64,000 nt of DNA from Sporosarcina psychrophila (lineage in GTDB: Bacteria > Bacillota > Bacilli > Bacillales_A > Planococcaceae): positions 2,789,001 through 2,853,000 of the forward strand of contig NZ_CP014616.1 in NCBI RefSeq assembly GCF_001590685.1. Reading direction: 5' to 3'. Position 1 is the stretch's first letter; each line of letters starts with the position of its first letter. The notes beneath the pieces were generated by a model. It was not told the origin of the DNA and did no database searches. It saw nothing but the letters and a program-made list of their open reading frames with translations. Positions 28,456-37,591 of this stretch are shown here, one piece after another. The position numbers and the translations under genes are program-made.

Positions 28456-29394
28456 ATGAAGAAAAACATTCTGCTTGTTCATACAGGCGGTACGATCTCA
28501 ATGGAACTGGATACCAAAACCGGCGGAGTAATGTTAAGTGCTGCAAATCCTCTCGCATTAGAAATAGACAACATCCAGCAATTCGCCAACATAACAGAAG
28601 TGGAAGCTTTTAATTTACCTTCTCCACATATTACACCAGCACGAATGCTTGAACTCAAAGAGCTGATCTCCCGTCTGACGGAGAATAATTCCTTTGATGG
28701 TATTGTCATTACACATGGCACAGACACGCTTGAAGAGACAGCGTATTTCCTTGAACTCTCAACAAATTTCAATATCCCAATTGTATTGACGGGTGCAATG
28801 CGTTCTTCCAATGAAATTGGATCGGACGGCGTCTATAACCTGATGTCAGCTGTCAGAGTTGCCGCAGCAGACGACGCAAACGATAAAGGGGTACTCGTCG
28901 TACTTAATGATGAAATCCACACAGCGACGAATGTGACGAAAACACATAGCAGCAGTGTCTCTACTTTTCAAAGTCCGCAATATGGACCCATCGGCATTGT
29001 AACGAAGTCAGCCATTCATTTCCACCATGCACCATTATCAAGAACCTATCTCCCTGTCGTGTCCATCAACAAAAAAGTAGCCATGTTTAAAATCTATGCG
29101 GGAATGGAATCCGACTTGCTTGTTTCGATATCTTCTCTTGGCTATGACGGTGTCGTACTTGAAGGACTAGGACAAGGGAACGTCCCACCTTATGTGGTCG
29201 GCGGAATCAGACGTCTACTTTCTGAAGGTCTTCCAGTCATCCTAGTTTCCCGATGCTTCAATGGGATTGCACAGGATATTTATGCGTATGAAGGCGGAGG
29301 TAAGATGCTGAAAGATATGGGTGTGCGCTTTGAACACGGGCTCAGTGGCCAGAAAGCACGCTTAAAACTATTACTCGAACTTTGTACGAAGTAA
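28456..29394 (+). CDS. ansA: L-asparaginase
   Basis: 312 residues, one of few plus-strand genes. Hydrolyses asparagine to aspartate and ammonia. The nucleophile motif HTGGTIS (Thr13) and second-triad motif THGTDTLEE (Thr89, Asp90) are intact. No signal peptide, so it is cytoplasmic type I. AGGAGG precedes the ATG. Divergent from prsW and convergent with ypdA, sharing a terminator. In B. subtilis ansA lies elsewhere, so this is an insertion relative to that backbone. Confidence 0.94.
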   Translation: MKKNILLVHTGGTISMELDTKTGGVMLSAANPLALEIDNIQQFANITEVEAFNLPSPHITPARMLELKELISRLTENNSFDGIVITHGTDTLEETAYFLELSTNFNIPIVLTGAMRSSNEIGSDGVYNLMSAVRVAAADDANDKGVLVVLNDEIHTATNVTKTHSSSVSTFQSPQYGPIGIVTKSAIHFHHAPLSRTYLPVVSINKKVAMFKIYAGMESDLLVSISSLGYDGVVLEGLGQGNVPPYVVGGIRRLLSEGLPVILVSRCFNGIAQDIYAYEGGGKMLKDMGVRFEHGLSGQKARLKLLLELCTK

Positions 29395-29416
29395 AATTGT
29401 TGTAGATGTAAATGTC

Positions 29417-29464
29417 AAAAAGCTGCCCTTCAACCTGTTTTCCTAGATTGAAGGGTAGCTTTTA
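29417..29464. terminator. Bidirectional terminator between ansA and ypdA
   Basis: AAAAGCTGCCCTTCAA / TTGAAGGGTAGCTTTT stem with T-tracts on both strands, between convergent stops. Confidence 0.85.
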
Positions 29465-30436
29465 TTTTATACTATTTTGTTTTGCATCAATCGTACGCGC
29501 AATTATTTCACCATGAAACTTACCATTTTCGATGAAAATCTCATTGGCATTATTCCCCGCAGCAATAACACCTGCAATAAAGAGCCCTTCGACATTCGTT
29601 TCCATTGTTTCTTCGTCAAAAGAAGGGCGACCGCTTTCTTCTTCAATCGAAATACCAACCTTTTTTAGGAAAGTGTGATCGGGATGATAGCCAATCATTG
29701 CGAAGACATAATCATTTTCAATGTCAAACAATTCCCCTGCGATATCAATCGTGACGGAAACATCCGTGATTTTGACAACATCCGCATTAAAATGCATGGC
29801 AATTTCACCACTACGAACAAGGCTATCGAAACCAGGTAAAATCCAGGGCTTAACACTTGGTGAATAATCGGAACCGCGGTAAACAACTGAAACCAGTGCC
29901 CCAGCACGTTCCAATTCGAGAGCAGCATCGATGGAAGAGTTCTTTCCTCCAATTACAACCACTTTTTTTCTGAAGTAAGGATGTGCCTCTTCAAAATAGT
30001 GGAAGACATTCGGGAGGTCCTCCCCTTCAATACCGAGATGATTTGGATTGTCGTAGTAGCCAGTCGCGATTACCACATTAGTTGCTAAATACTCGTCTTT
30101 ATCCGTCAAAACATGGAATCCCGTACTTATTTTCGCAACATCAACTACCTTTTCAAAACTATTGATAGGAATTTCTTTCAGTTCCGCAACTTTCCGGTAA
30201 TAAACAAGTGCGTCATTCCGCTTCGGTCTATCTATAGCCGTGATAAATGGAATATCCCCTATAGACAACTTCATACTTGAACTGAAAAACGTCTGATGCG
30301 TCGGATAATGATAAATCGAATTGACTATATTGCCCTTTTCGATAACAAGAACATCCAGTCCCTGTTTTTGCAGTTCTATTGCTGCTGACAGGCCACATGG
30401 ACCTCCCCCTACCACTATTACATCTTTTTGTATCAT
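29462..30436 (-). CDS. ypdA: Bacillithiol disulfide reductase YpdA (Bdr)
   Basis: 324-residue flavoprotein. N-terminal FAD-binding GGGPCGLSAAIELQ, a central NADPH-binding GGKNSSIDAALELERAG and a C-terminal FIAGVIAAG. In Bacillus and Staphylococcus YpdA reduces oxidised bacillithiol, so it implies bacillithiol redox chemistry. Its position beside the ypbG-ypbE-recS group matches B. subtilis, where gudB intervenes. Confidence 0.9.
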   Translation of the reverse strand: MIQKDVIVVGGGPCGLSAAIELQKQGLDVLVIEKGNIVNSIYHYPTHQTFFSSSMKLSIGDIPFITAIDRPKRNDALVYYRKVAELKEIPINSFEKVVDVAKISTGFHVLTDKDEYLATNVVIATGYYDNPNHLGIEGEDLPNVFHYFEEAHPYFRKKVVVIGGKNSSIDAALELERAGALVSVVYRGSDYSPSVKPWILPGFDSLVRSGEIAMHFNADVVKITDVSVTIDIAGELFDIENDYVFAMIGYHPDHTFLKKVGISIEEESGRPSFDEETMETNVEGLFIAGVIAAGNNANEIFIENGKFHGEIIARTIDAKQNSIK

Positions 30437-30454
30437 TTTATTTAATACACTCCT

Positions 30455-31240
30455 TTAGTACACTTCTCCATAATTTATGACGATGACGTGACATTCAGGC
30501 GCCGCACCAAGCCTCAGTGGCAACGTAGACGTGCCGTATCCATTACTGATTAGCTTCGCTCTACCCTTCTTCAATCGGAACGATCCTTTTTCCTGTAGAC
30601 CGTATTTCCCGATTCGAATTTGTCCGCCATGTGTGTGCCCCGCAAGCATCAATCGAGGCTCATATAACTGCTCCACTTTCCTAAAAAGCGAAGGCGTATG
30701 CGTGACCAAAATAACATTGTCATACTGACTGACAACACGGAGGGTCGAGTCAATATCGACATTTCGACTTGACGGATCGTCCGTTCCAGCTATACCCCAA
30801 CGCGGATGTCCAGGAATAACACTACTTTCGTTGTCAAGGATTTTCCCGCCATAACGAGTAATAATCTCTCGCATTTCTTCTTCTCCAACTTCACGGTCAT
30901 TATTACCCCAAACATAAAATAACGGTCCCAATTGCGCTAACTTACGGATATTTTCAGCTATCCGTACTAGTGGTACTCCTCTTTCAGCTAGATCACCGCC
31001 AATGATAACAATATCGATATCATGGGCAGATTGAACTTTCGCTAGCAATTTATCATCGATTTTACGCCGATGGATATCTGAAATGAAAAATACCGACATT
31101 TTTTTGTCAGCCTGACTATCAGACGCAACATTCATATTATGGTAAATAACATTCCTTCTTCTAGCACTCATAAACATATATATTAAAAATCCAATCATCA
31201 GCGAAACAGATGACCATATCATTTTATTAACCGTAATCAT
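30455..31240 (-). CDS. ypbG: Membrane-anchored metallophosphoesterase (YpbG-like)
   Basis: 261 residues. An N-terminal transmembrane helix (about 6-24) precedes a calcineurin-like phosphoesterase domain with metal-binding motifs FFISDIHRR, GGDLAERG, WGNNDRE, VTHTPSLF and AGHTHGGQIR. The substrate is unknown. ATG 31240 is better placed relative to AAGGG than the GTG two codons earlier. It corresponds to B. subtilis ypbG by position. Confidence 0.85.
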   Translation of the reverse strand: MITVNKMIWSSVSLMIGFLIYMFMSARRRNVIYHNMNVASDSQADKKMSVFFISDIHRRKIDDKLLAKVQSAHDIDIVIIGGDLAERGVPLVRIAENIRKLAQLGPLFYVWGNNDREVGEEEMREIITRYGGKILDNESSVIPGHPRWGIAGTDDPSSRNVDIDSTLRVVSQYDNVILVTHTPSLFRKVEQLYEPRLMLAGHTHGGQIRIGKYGLQEKGSFRLKKGRAKLISNGYGTSTLPLRLGAAPECHVIVINYGEVY

Positions 31241-31255
31241 GCCCACCCTTCATAA

Positions 31256-31388
31256 GATAAGCGCAAAGTGCCATGTAGATGCGACAGGCTTAGGGCGGAC
31301 CGGCGAAGCGGCATTCTTTTGCCGATTAGCCGGGCTCACTTATGACCCGAACGTCTGGCGCTTGGAGCTTGACACAGTTCCGTGTCAA
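31256..31388 (+). repeat. Interspersed repeat R1, copy 3
   Basis: Begins ATAAGCGCAAAGTGCC and ends TCTGGCGCTTGGAGCTTGACAC followed by AGTTCCGTGTCAA, closely matching the end of the copy at 45637-45771. An inner stem-loop forms from CGGCGAAGCGGCA and TGCCGATTAGCCG. It starts 16 bp upstream of ypbG. Confidence 0.7.
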
Positions 31389-31415
31389 AAAACCCAGATT
31401 TCCCTATTATCATAA

Positions 31416-31449
31416 GAAAAAGGCAAAGAATCTATACTTCGCCTTTTTC
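31416..31449 (-). terminator. Terminator of ypbE
   Basis: GAAAAAGGC-x-AAG / CTT-x-GCCTTTTTC stem with an 8-nt loop just after the ypbE stop; T-rich on the minus strand. Confidence 0.75.
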
Positions 31450-31462
31450 ATACTGCTATTCC

Positions 31463-32125
31463 TCAAGGAATGACAAGTCTCTGTCCAACCCCAATTTCAT
31501 TCGATGTTAAGCCGTTTGCGCTTTTGATTTTTTCGACGCCTCCACCGTTACCATAATATTTCAAAGAAATACGATAAAGGTTTTCATTACTACCAACCGT
31601 ATGCGTTTTTGCTACTGGTTTAGACTCCGGTTTTACTTCCGGTTTCTTCTCCGGCTTCGTTTCTACTTTTACTTCTGGTTTCTTTTCTGGTGTTGGATTG
31701 ACATTCACTACTGGTTTAGATACTGGCTTCTCCTCAACTTTTGCTTCAGCTTCAGTTTTCACAGCACTCTTTTCGTCCTCATTACTAGTTGCTTTTTTTT
31801 CATCGTCTTTATCAGCATCAGCAGTTTTTTCAACTGGCTTTTCACTGTTCATTTCAAAGAGCGTGCCGGTTTCCCCACCTTTTGCTGACGTACGATCACC
31901 CGGAGTATAAAAATCGGAAATAATATACACTAAAATGAGTACCGGAATAAGTGTGAATAACCCAAGAATAACATTAATCATCGTATGGCTGGATTTCTTT
32001 TTAGGTTTACGACCTTTCCTATGCAATTCGCTACGCGATGGAAGCTTGCTAACCTCATGACCATCGTCTAGACCGATTTCCTTCCTGTGCTCTTCAAAGT
32101 CAGTCTTATAATCATCATTTTTCAT
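31463..32125 (-). CDS. ypbE: LysM-domain membrane protein (YpbE-like)
   Basis: 220 residues. A basic cytoplasmic N-terminus (RKGRKPKKK), one transmembrane helix (about 50-68), an acidic linker rich in repeats of KPEKKPEVK type, and a C-terminal LysM peptidoglycan-binding domain ([19 protein letters not shown]-like [14 protein letters not shown]). The layout suggests an anchored protein reaching into the cell wall. Corresponds to B. subtilis YpbE. The KP-rich linker is likely variable in length between strains. Confidence 0.85.
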   Translation of the reverse strand: MKNDDYKTDFEEHRKEIGLDDGHEVSKLPSRSELHRKGRKPKKKSSHTMINVILGLFTLIPVLILVYIISDFYTPGDRTSAKGGETGTLFEMNSEKPVEKTADADKDDEKKATSNEDEKSAVKTEAEAKVEEKPVSKPVVNVNPTPEKKPEVKVETKPEKKPEVKPESKPVAKTHTVGSNENLYRISLKYYGNGGGVEKIKSANGLTSNEIGVGQRLVIP

Positions 32126-32318
32126 CGCTACATTCTCCTATCACATCGTGCTATTCTTTCATTATGACGAATTTTGTCGTAAAAATCAAATACACCTTGC
32201 TGTATTTGCACCAACAGGATATTGGTTACTCAGAGGGGCGATTGAACTGCAACTTTCCTTGTTCCACGAGTCATCAGGCATAGTTCTTCAGAATGAAGTT
32301 AAATGGACAACAGGTTTC

Positions 32319-33755
32319 TTATCCAAGAAGCCCCGTCAACCTTTCCTCCCAATCCACCATTCGTTTATCCAACACGATTGTTTTTTGTACATCAAGCTTT
32401 AGACCATCCGCTGTTCCACAAACCGAACAGCAAAACTTCGGTTTCATTCCACATGCCTCGCCGAAAAAACCTAAAATCTCTTCCCGAATACATCTTTCAG
32501 AATGAACTAATCGAAGCATCGTCTGTAGTTGCGCTTCTTTTTCACGTATCAATTCAGACATACGAATAATGACATCTTCAATCGGCATCCGTTCGATGTA
32601 GTAGTCTATGACACGTTTTCCTGTTTCGCTAATCCGTGCCAGTTCAGCTGCTTCAGCAGGCGGATAGTTCTCTACGAGAAGACTTTTATAGTGCTTGATT
32701 TCCCATTCTTGAGGGAGATCGTCTTGGATAATGAAACGCGTTCTTCCTTCGTCATCGGACGAAAAAAGTAACGTCGCTGCCGCTAAATCACCATCACGTC
32801 CCGCACGCCCCACTTCCTGAATGTAACTTGCGATAGCTTGAGGTACATGTTCATGGATCACTTGACGGATATCGTCTTTATGTATACCCATTCCAAACGC
32901 ATTTGTAGCACATATCCAGCTAATTTCACCAGTGATAAATTGTTCCTGAATGAACGCTCGATCTTCTTGCTCTTTGCCGGCGTGATAAGATGCCACAGAA
33001 ACACCCTCCAGCTGAAGAAGCTGAGATAGTTCATCAGCCCGCTTTCGCGATGCCACATAAATGATTCCAGGACCCGCCGTCGTTACTATACGATTCTTAA
33101 TCCACTCCGTTTTCATCATCCCATTATCAACTTTGACAATTGAATAAGAAATATTAGGGCGGTCCAACGAATGTTGATGAATTGCAGGCATTTGAAGTTG
33201 CAGATACCTGCAAATATCAGCCTTTACTTTATCATCGGCCGTTGCGGTAAGAGCCAAAATACCTGGTCGATTCAATCCTTCAAAAAATTCTCCTAGCCTC
33301 AAATATTCTGGTCTAAAATCAAATCCCCATTGAGAAATACAATGAGCCTCATCAACAACAATTAACGACAACTGAATGTTACGAAAATGAGCAGTCACAT
33401 TTTTTTGCAACAACATTTCAGGTGATATAAAAATGAATTTATAGCTGCCTAATTCCCCCATTATTCTGTTTTTCTCCGAATAAGAAAGAAATGAGTTTAA
33501 CGCAACAACCCTTTTTTCACCGTTCCTTTTCATGATTGCCACCTGGTCTTCCATCAACGCAACGAGTGGTGAAACGATTAAGACAGTACCTTCAAGTACA
33601 TAGGCAGGTAATTGGTAGCAAAGTGACTTCCCTATACCTGTAGGTAAAATTGCAATCGTGTCCTTGCCCGCAATCACATCTCGAATGACATCTTCTTGTC
33701 CTGCCCTGAATTGATCAAAACCGAATCTCTCTTTTAATAATTTGTGAATAGCCAT
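32319..33755 (-). CDS. recS: ATP-dependent DNA helicase, short RecQ type (RecS)
   Basis: 478-residue superfamily 2 helicase lacking the long HRDC extension. Motif I PTGIGKSLCYQLP, DEAH box VVDEAHCISQWG, motif III LTATAD and motif VI QEVGRAGRDGD are clear. A C-terminal zinc-binding cysteine set (CIREEI, CSVCGTADG) is retained. It overlaps ypbB by one base (TAATG). Participates in replication-fork repair in Bacillus. Confidence 0.92.
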   Translation of the reverse strand: MAIHKLLKERFGFDQFRAGQEDVIRDVIAGKDTIAILPTGIGKSLCYQLPAYVLEGTVLIVSPLVALMEDQVAIMKRNGEKRVVALNSFLSYSEKNRIMGELGSYKFIFISPEMLLQKNVTAHFRNIQLSLIVVDEAHCISQWGFDFRPEYLRLGEFFEGLNRPGILALTATADDKVKADICRYLQLQMPAIHQHSLDRPNISYSIVKVDNGMMKTEWIKNRIVTTAGPGIIYVASRKRADELSQLLQLEGVSVASYHAGKEQEDRAFIQEQFITGEISWICATNAFGMGIHKDDIRQVIHEHVPQAIASYIQEVGRAGRDGDLAAATLLFSSDDEGRTRFIIQDDLPQEWEIKHYKSLLVENYPPAEAAELARISETGKRVIDYYIERMPIEDVIIRMSELIREKEAQLQTMLRLVHSERCIREEILGFFGEACGMKPKFCCSVCGTADGLKLDVQKTIVLDKRMVDWEERLTGLLG

Positions 33756-34795
33756 TAGTTGCCCCCTCCCGTCCGCGCACCTAAGATGAGACGAAGTTGA
33801 AAATAGGAAAGCGTTTCGAATTCAGATTTCAGCAAGCGAAGTCTACGGGTTCCAATTTCCTTCACTTTTCCAGCTACTGCTTCTGCATCTTCCTCAGAAA
33901 CAAACTGTGTTAGCGGAAATTCTGTATCATTAATAGACATTTCTACAAAATGATCTTCAATTGTACTCTGTTTCAAGTTGCGCGCCATCGCAATTTCTTC
34001 AAGAGAAAAGCCACGATCAAAAAGTTGCTTCGTTTTTACAGAGGAATCCGTCAAATATGTCGAAACCTTGACGCTTTCAGCTATTTTTCGCAAAAAAGGC
34101 AAATCAGGAGACAGAATAATGACAGCAAGCATCATATGTAGACCTTCTATAAATAGTAGACGGATATCGAATGGATTTAGTTTCAAATTATCTGCTAACT
34201 GATCCCATGTCCAGCCTGTCAGTCCGAAACCACTTAAGCGATGAGTGATAATTGTTTTTTGTCTTTCATCCATTTCACTTCGAGTAATACATAGCCGAAT
34301 TTCTTCGCTGACGCCTTTAGCAAATACTGGATCACTGATTCGCTGATTATGTAGTAGCATTTTAACAAAAGTTTGAATATCACGGTCTTTTTGAGCGGGC
34401 ATAAACGATTTTTCCTTTGCTTTGAAATTCGAAACCGTCTGCACAACAAGCGATAACCTTCCGAAAAAAATCATTTCCCTTCCTCTATAATCCCAGCCGT
34501 TAAATCGGTAGGACGGTAATTTGCCAACTTCCACGCGACCTTGCTCCGTCAGTTTGACGAAAGAATCATCCATTGTTGAGATGAAACCCCTATCACTTAA
34601 CTGTTTAGCCGCCTCATCGAATCGTTCAGCTGTCAGTTTTGGTACAATACCAAAGAATTCCTTCAAACCGTAGTATTCAACATCTTGCAGTGTTTGTCCC
34701 GATCGTTTGCCGCGTAATAGGTGAAGTCCCGCATAGATTGTTCGTTCACCGTCTATTCTGCCTATGATGGTTAATAGTATTGAAGATAGTTTCAT
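33755..34795 (-). CDS. ypbB: YpbB, helix-turn-helix protein partner of RecS
   Basis: 346 residues with a C-terminal helix-turn-helix segment (FSLEEIAMARNLKQSTIEDHF) like those beside RecQ-type helicases. In Bacillus the gene always precedes recS and is co-translated with it here. Probably a DNA-binding accessory factor for the helicase; its role has not been shown. GGAGG precedes the ATG. It is divergent from fer. Confidence 0.85.
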   Translation of the reverse strand: MKLSSILLTIIGRIDGERTIYAGLHLLRGKRSGQTLQDVEYYGLKEFFGIVPKLTAERFDEAAKQLSDRGFISTMDDSFVKLTEQGRVEVGKLPSYRFNGWDYRGREMIFFGRLSLVVQTVSNFKAKEKSFMPAQKDRDIQTFVKMLLHNQRISDPVFAKGVSEEIRLCITRSEMDERQKTIITHRLSGFGLTGWTWDQLADNLKLNPFDIRLLFIEGLHMMLAVIILSPDLPFLRKIAESVKVSTYLTDSSVKTKQLFDRGFSLEEIAMARNLKQSTIEDHFVEMSINDTEFPLTQFVSEEDAEAVAGKVKEIGTRRLRLLKSEFETLSYFQLRLILGARTGGGN

Positions 34796-34827
34796 TTTGA
34801 ATTCCTCCGATTAACAAATGTTTTTTG

Positions 34828-34856
34828 TTGAAAACTCTTGTCAACATCATTAGAAT
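34828..34856 (+). promoter_or_regulatory. Candidate sigma-A promoter of fer
   Basis: TTGAAA and TAGAAT, 17 bp apart, 48 bp upstream of the fer ATG. One mismatch in each hexamer and ideal spacing. Confidence 0.65.
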
Positions 34857-34865
34857 GAAAGGTGA

Positions 34866-35156
<291 letters not shown>

Positions 35157-35317
35157 CTAGGCAAGCGCTGTCGATAACAGAAGTCGCTTTAAAACTACGA
35201 CAACTTGTCGTGCTGGCTTCCAGACAGACGTTACTCTACAATAGTGTTAAAGACTCGTGAGTGGCTCTACCAATTGGCTGAGAGACCACTGTCACGAAGC
35301 TAGATAAATCGAACGTG

Positions 35318-35357
35318 GAAAGGTCGTCCTGGAAAATCCCGGGACGACCTTTTTTTA
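35318..35357 (+). terminator. Rho-independent terminator of fer
   Basis: AAAGGTCGTCC / GGACGACCTTT stem and a run of seven T on the plus strand, 160 bp beyond the fer stop. The intervening UTR holds another stem (AGTGG-CTCT / AGAG-A-CCACT at about 35259-35289). Confidence 0.85.
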
Positions 35358-35359
35358 TA

Positions 35360-35941
35360 TTATGAAGTTAATTGGGTACGCTGTTGTGCAATCCATTTTT
35401 TCATACTCTTGAAAAGCAGCATGGAAATAATCATTAGCATAATTCCCTTGATCAAGTTAAATGGTAGAACTCCTAAAACAATAAAAGTAGCTAACTCATT
35501 CCCTGCCATGGCTGGGAAATTCATGAAATACGTATACATTGGTAAAAACAGTAGGTAATTCAAGACACTCATGCCAATAGCCATCGAGACAGTTCCAGCA
35601 ATGAGGCCTCCCGCTAGACCAATAGATGTTTTAAATTTATTAAAGATAAAATAAATCGGCATTATGAAAAGCACGCCTGTTGCAAAGTTTGCAATTTCAC
35701 CAACAGGAACACCTGTCGGGCTACCTGACATGAACCAGTGCATTATATTTTTAAGCAGTTCGACCGCAATACCTGCTACAGGTCCCATCGTCATTATTGC
35801 CAAAACCGCTGGAATCTCACTGAAATCAATTTTCAGGAATCCAGGTAGTGCAGGTAATGGGAAGTTAAACTGCATCAAAACAGTTGCAATACTCCCTAAC
35901 ATCGCGATGAGAATCATCTTTCGCAACTTTTTGTTATTCAT
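35360..35941 (-). CDS. ribU: Riboflavin transporter, ECF S component (RibU/FmnP)
   Basis: 193-residue integral membrane protein with about five to six helices and the ECF substrate-binding family features (SIATVLMQFNFPLPALP, FLKIDFSEIPAVLA). Imports riboflavin with a shared energy-coupling module encoded elsewhere. The start is ATG 35941; AGAGG lies upstream. Transcription is controlled by the FMN riboswitch at 36155-36278. Confidence 0.95.
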   Translation of the reverse strand: MNNKKLRKMILIAMLGSIATVLMQFNFPLPALPGFLKIDFSEIPAVLAIMTMGPVAGIAVELLKNIMHWFMSGSPTGVPVGEIANFATGVLFIMPIYFIFNKFKTSIGLAGGLIAGTVSMAIGMSVLNYLLFLPMYTYFMNFPAMAGNELATFIVLGVLPFNLIKGIMLMIISMLLFKSMKKWIAQQRTQLTS

Positions 35942-36006
35942 TTGTTCCTCTCTCCTTTTGCGATTCACTTCAAAAGAGGAAAGGCCGTTCCACCTTGTTT
36001 ATGTCG

Positions 36007-36044
36007 ACAAAAAATCCCAAAAGCAAATAAGCTCGAGGGATTTG
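36007..36044 (-). terminator. Expression-platform terminator of the FMN riboswitch
   Basis: AAATCCC / GGGATTT stem with a long loop, followed on the minus strand by TTTTG, lying between aptamer and ribU. It would form when FMN is bound. Confidence 0.65.
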
Positions 36045-36154
36045 AAAGGTATACTCAAATAGAGAGTAGAAAAGAGACTGTTTCTTTCTCTTTTAACCCA
36101 CATTTAAATAAGCACCTCTTTTTGTAGACAACACAAAAAGATGGCCGCACCTTC

Positions 36155-36278
36155 ACCTTCTCCCATCCAGACTATACTGTCGGCTCCGGAATTACACCGG
36201 TATCAGCTGTTAAGCTCGCGGGCTTGGAAAGTGACTTTCCTTTACCGCCGGTCGGGAATTACACCCTGCCCCGAAGAT
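36155..36278 (-). promoter_or_regulatory. FMN riboswitch (RFN element)
   Basis: The minus strand carries the hallmark segments ATCTTCGGGGCAGGGTG, AATTCCCGACCGGCGGT, AAGCCCGCGAGC, CCGGTGTAATTCCGG, GCCGACAGTATAGTCTGG and ATGGGAGAAGG in the canonical order. It precedes ribU by about 200 nt and is expected to shut transport off when FMN is abundant. Confidence 0.97.
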
Positions 36279-36302
36279 GAATCAATATTTTGTTACAACC
36301 TT

Positions 36303-36331
36303 ATTGTATACAAAAAAAAGACCTTTGTAAA
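36303..36331 (-). promoter_or_regulatory. Candidate sigma-A promoter of ribU
   Basis: TTTACA and TACAAT are 17 bp apart on the minus strand, with transcription expected to start about 15-20 bp before the riboswitch. The -35 box and spacer lie inside the rsiX terminator hairpin. Confidence 0.6.
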
Positions 36332-36356
36332 CAAGGCTGTTTACAAAGGTCTTTCT
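36313..36356 (-). terminator. Terminator of sigX-rsiX
   Basis: AAGACCTTTGTAAAC / GTTTACAAAGGTCTT perfect stem with a 6-nt loop, followed by TTTTTTTTG on the minus strand, beginning at the rsiX stop. Confidence 0.9.
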
Positions 36357-36358
36357 AT

Positions 36359-37591
36359 TTACTTCAATATAAGTGGAAGTGGATTAGATCCAACCGGTAC
36401 CGGTAAAGGCTGGCTGAAGTTAAAACCGTTCCATTCTTCTTGAACGACATTTTCGAATTGAAGCTGTTCACCAAAATCAGCTGCTGTCAGGAGCATGCCC
36501 TCAACCATTTGCATCGCTTTTTCCGGCTCCATCGCGTCCAAATCCAGTGGTTGTGTGAATTTGATGGTCGTCAATTTGTCATCTGCCTTTACTTCAAAAT
36601 TTAAAGTACTTGGAATGACTGGCTTGAAAACATCATTCGGCTTCACTTTCATTTGCTGTAATGCCTCGTTCAACGATGGCTGCGGTTGGGAAAAGTTCGA
36701 TGTAAGAAACTGCTGTCCATCTTGTTGTTCAAACATATAGTAATTCAAATGATTACGACCACTTTTCAAAATCAACGGTGTGCTCGGTTGACCTACTTCA
36801 GAGAACATGGTCGCAGTTCCATCCTCGTTCTCAAATCGGACCTCCTGATAACCGTAAAACGTATCTTGTAAAGAGTCGAGATAGACTTCCATCGATCCCG
36901 AACCTATGTCATAACCATGACGTTGCGGTAGCTGGTGGATAATTACATGATCCTCTGCGGCGATGTTGCCTTTATAAGGATGATACTCTTGAAAACCTAG
37001 TGCACTTTCATCGAGACGATCCGCATACTTTTTGTACAAATCATAACTCGATGGCTCCAAGAAACCAATATCCTCATTGATTTGACTGTTCGGAATGATA
37101 AATGTAACGGCAATGCTTAAAGCTTGATCACCTGCAAGACCTAAATGGAATAGTGTACTATCGGTAACGTCTTCGGAGTAGACAGCAAAATGGTGTGTCC
37201 TCCCTGTTTCAGATGCCATCCTAGTAGAAAATCCATCCATTGTGCCCATTTCCGCTTCTTCATCCGTAATCGATTCATTTTCCAAACTCGCACCTCTTGC
37301 AGAAGGTTCGGCGTCCTCACTCTGCATCATTTTATGGTCGGTACTTTGGTCCTTCATTGATAATTCATTTTCACCAAACATAGAAGGAACCAACAGGCCG
37401 ATAACAAGCAAAGCAGCAACAGCGACAAGTGCTGGCATCCATTTCTTTGATTTTTTACGGTGAGGCGTGTTCAGCCGTTCATCTTGCTTCAGCCGTGCCA
37501 GTATTTCCGACATTTGACGATTATCTGATATGTCAGGCACATCACCGAGGAGTTTTTCAATCTTGTTGTCGTTCCAATCTTTGTGGGTCAT
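36359..37591 (-). CDS. rsiX: Anti-sigma-X factor RsiX
   Basis: 410 residues, longer than B. subtilis RsiX. A short cytoplasmic sigma-binding N-terminus with LGDVPDISDNRQMSEIL is followed by one transmembrane helix (about 52-70) and a large extracytoplasmic domain rich in acidic residues. It should hold SigX inactive at the membrane. The gene overlaps the end of sigX by 35 bp, a typical sigma/anti-sigma arrangement. The extracellular part is the most diverged. Confidence 0.88.
   Translation of the reverse strand: MTHKDWNDNKIEKLLGDVPDISDNRQMSEILARLKQDERLNTPHRKKSKKWMPALVAVAALLVIGLLVPSMFGENELSMKDQSTDHKMMQSEDAEPSARGASLENESITDEEAEMGTMDGFSTRMASETGRTHHFAVYSEDVTDSTLFHLGLAGDQALSIAVTFIIPNSQINEDIGFLEPSSYDLYKKYADRLDESALGFQEYHPYKGNIAAEDHVIIHQLPQRHGYDIGSGSMEVYLDSLQDTFYGYQEVRFENEDGTATMFSEVGQPSTPLILKSGRNHLNYYMFEQQDGQQFLTSNFSQPQPSLNEALQQMKVKPNDVFKPVIPSTLNFEVKADDKLTTIKFTQPLDLDAMEPEKAMQMVEGMLLTAADFGEQLQFENVVQEEWNGFNFSQPLPVPVGSNPLPLILK

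Noticed and set aside
32126..32318. Possible remnant of ypbD between recS and ypbE
   Set aside because: All three minus-strand frames are interrupted and no CAAX-protease motif could be read.
35255..35295. Segment resembling a tRNA D-arm (AGCCAATTGGTAGAGC on the minus strand)
   Set aside because: No acceptor stem, anticodon arm or T-arm consensus could be laid around it.
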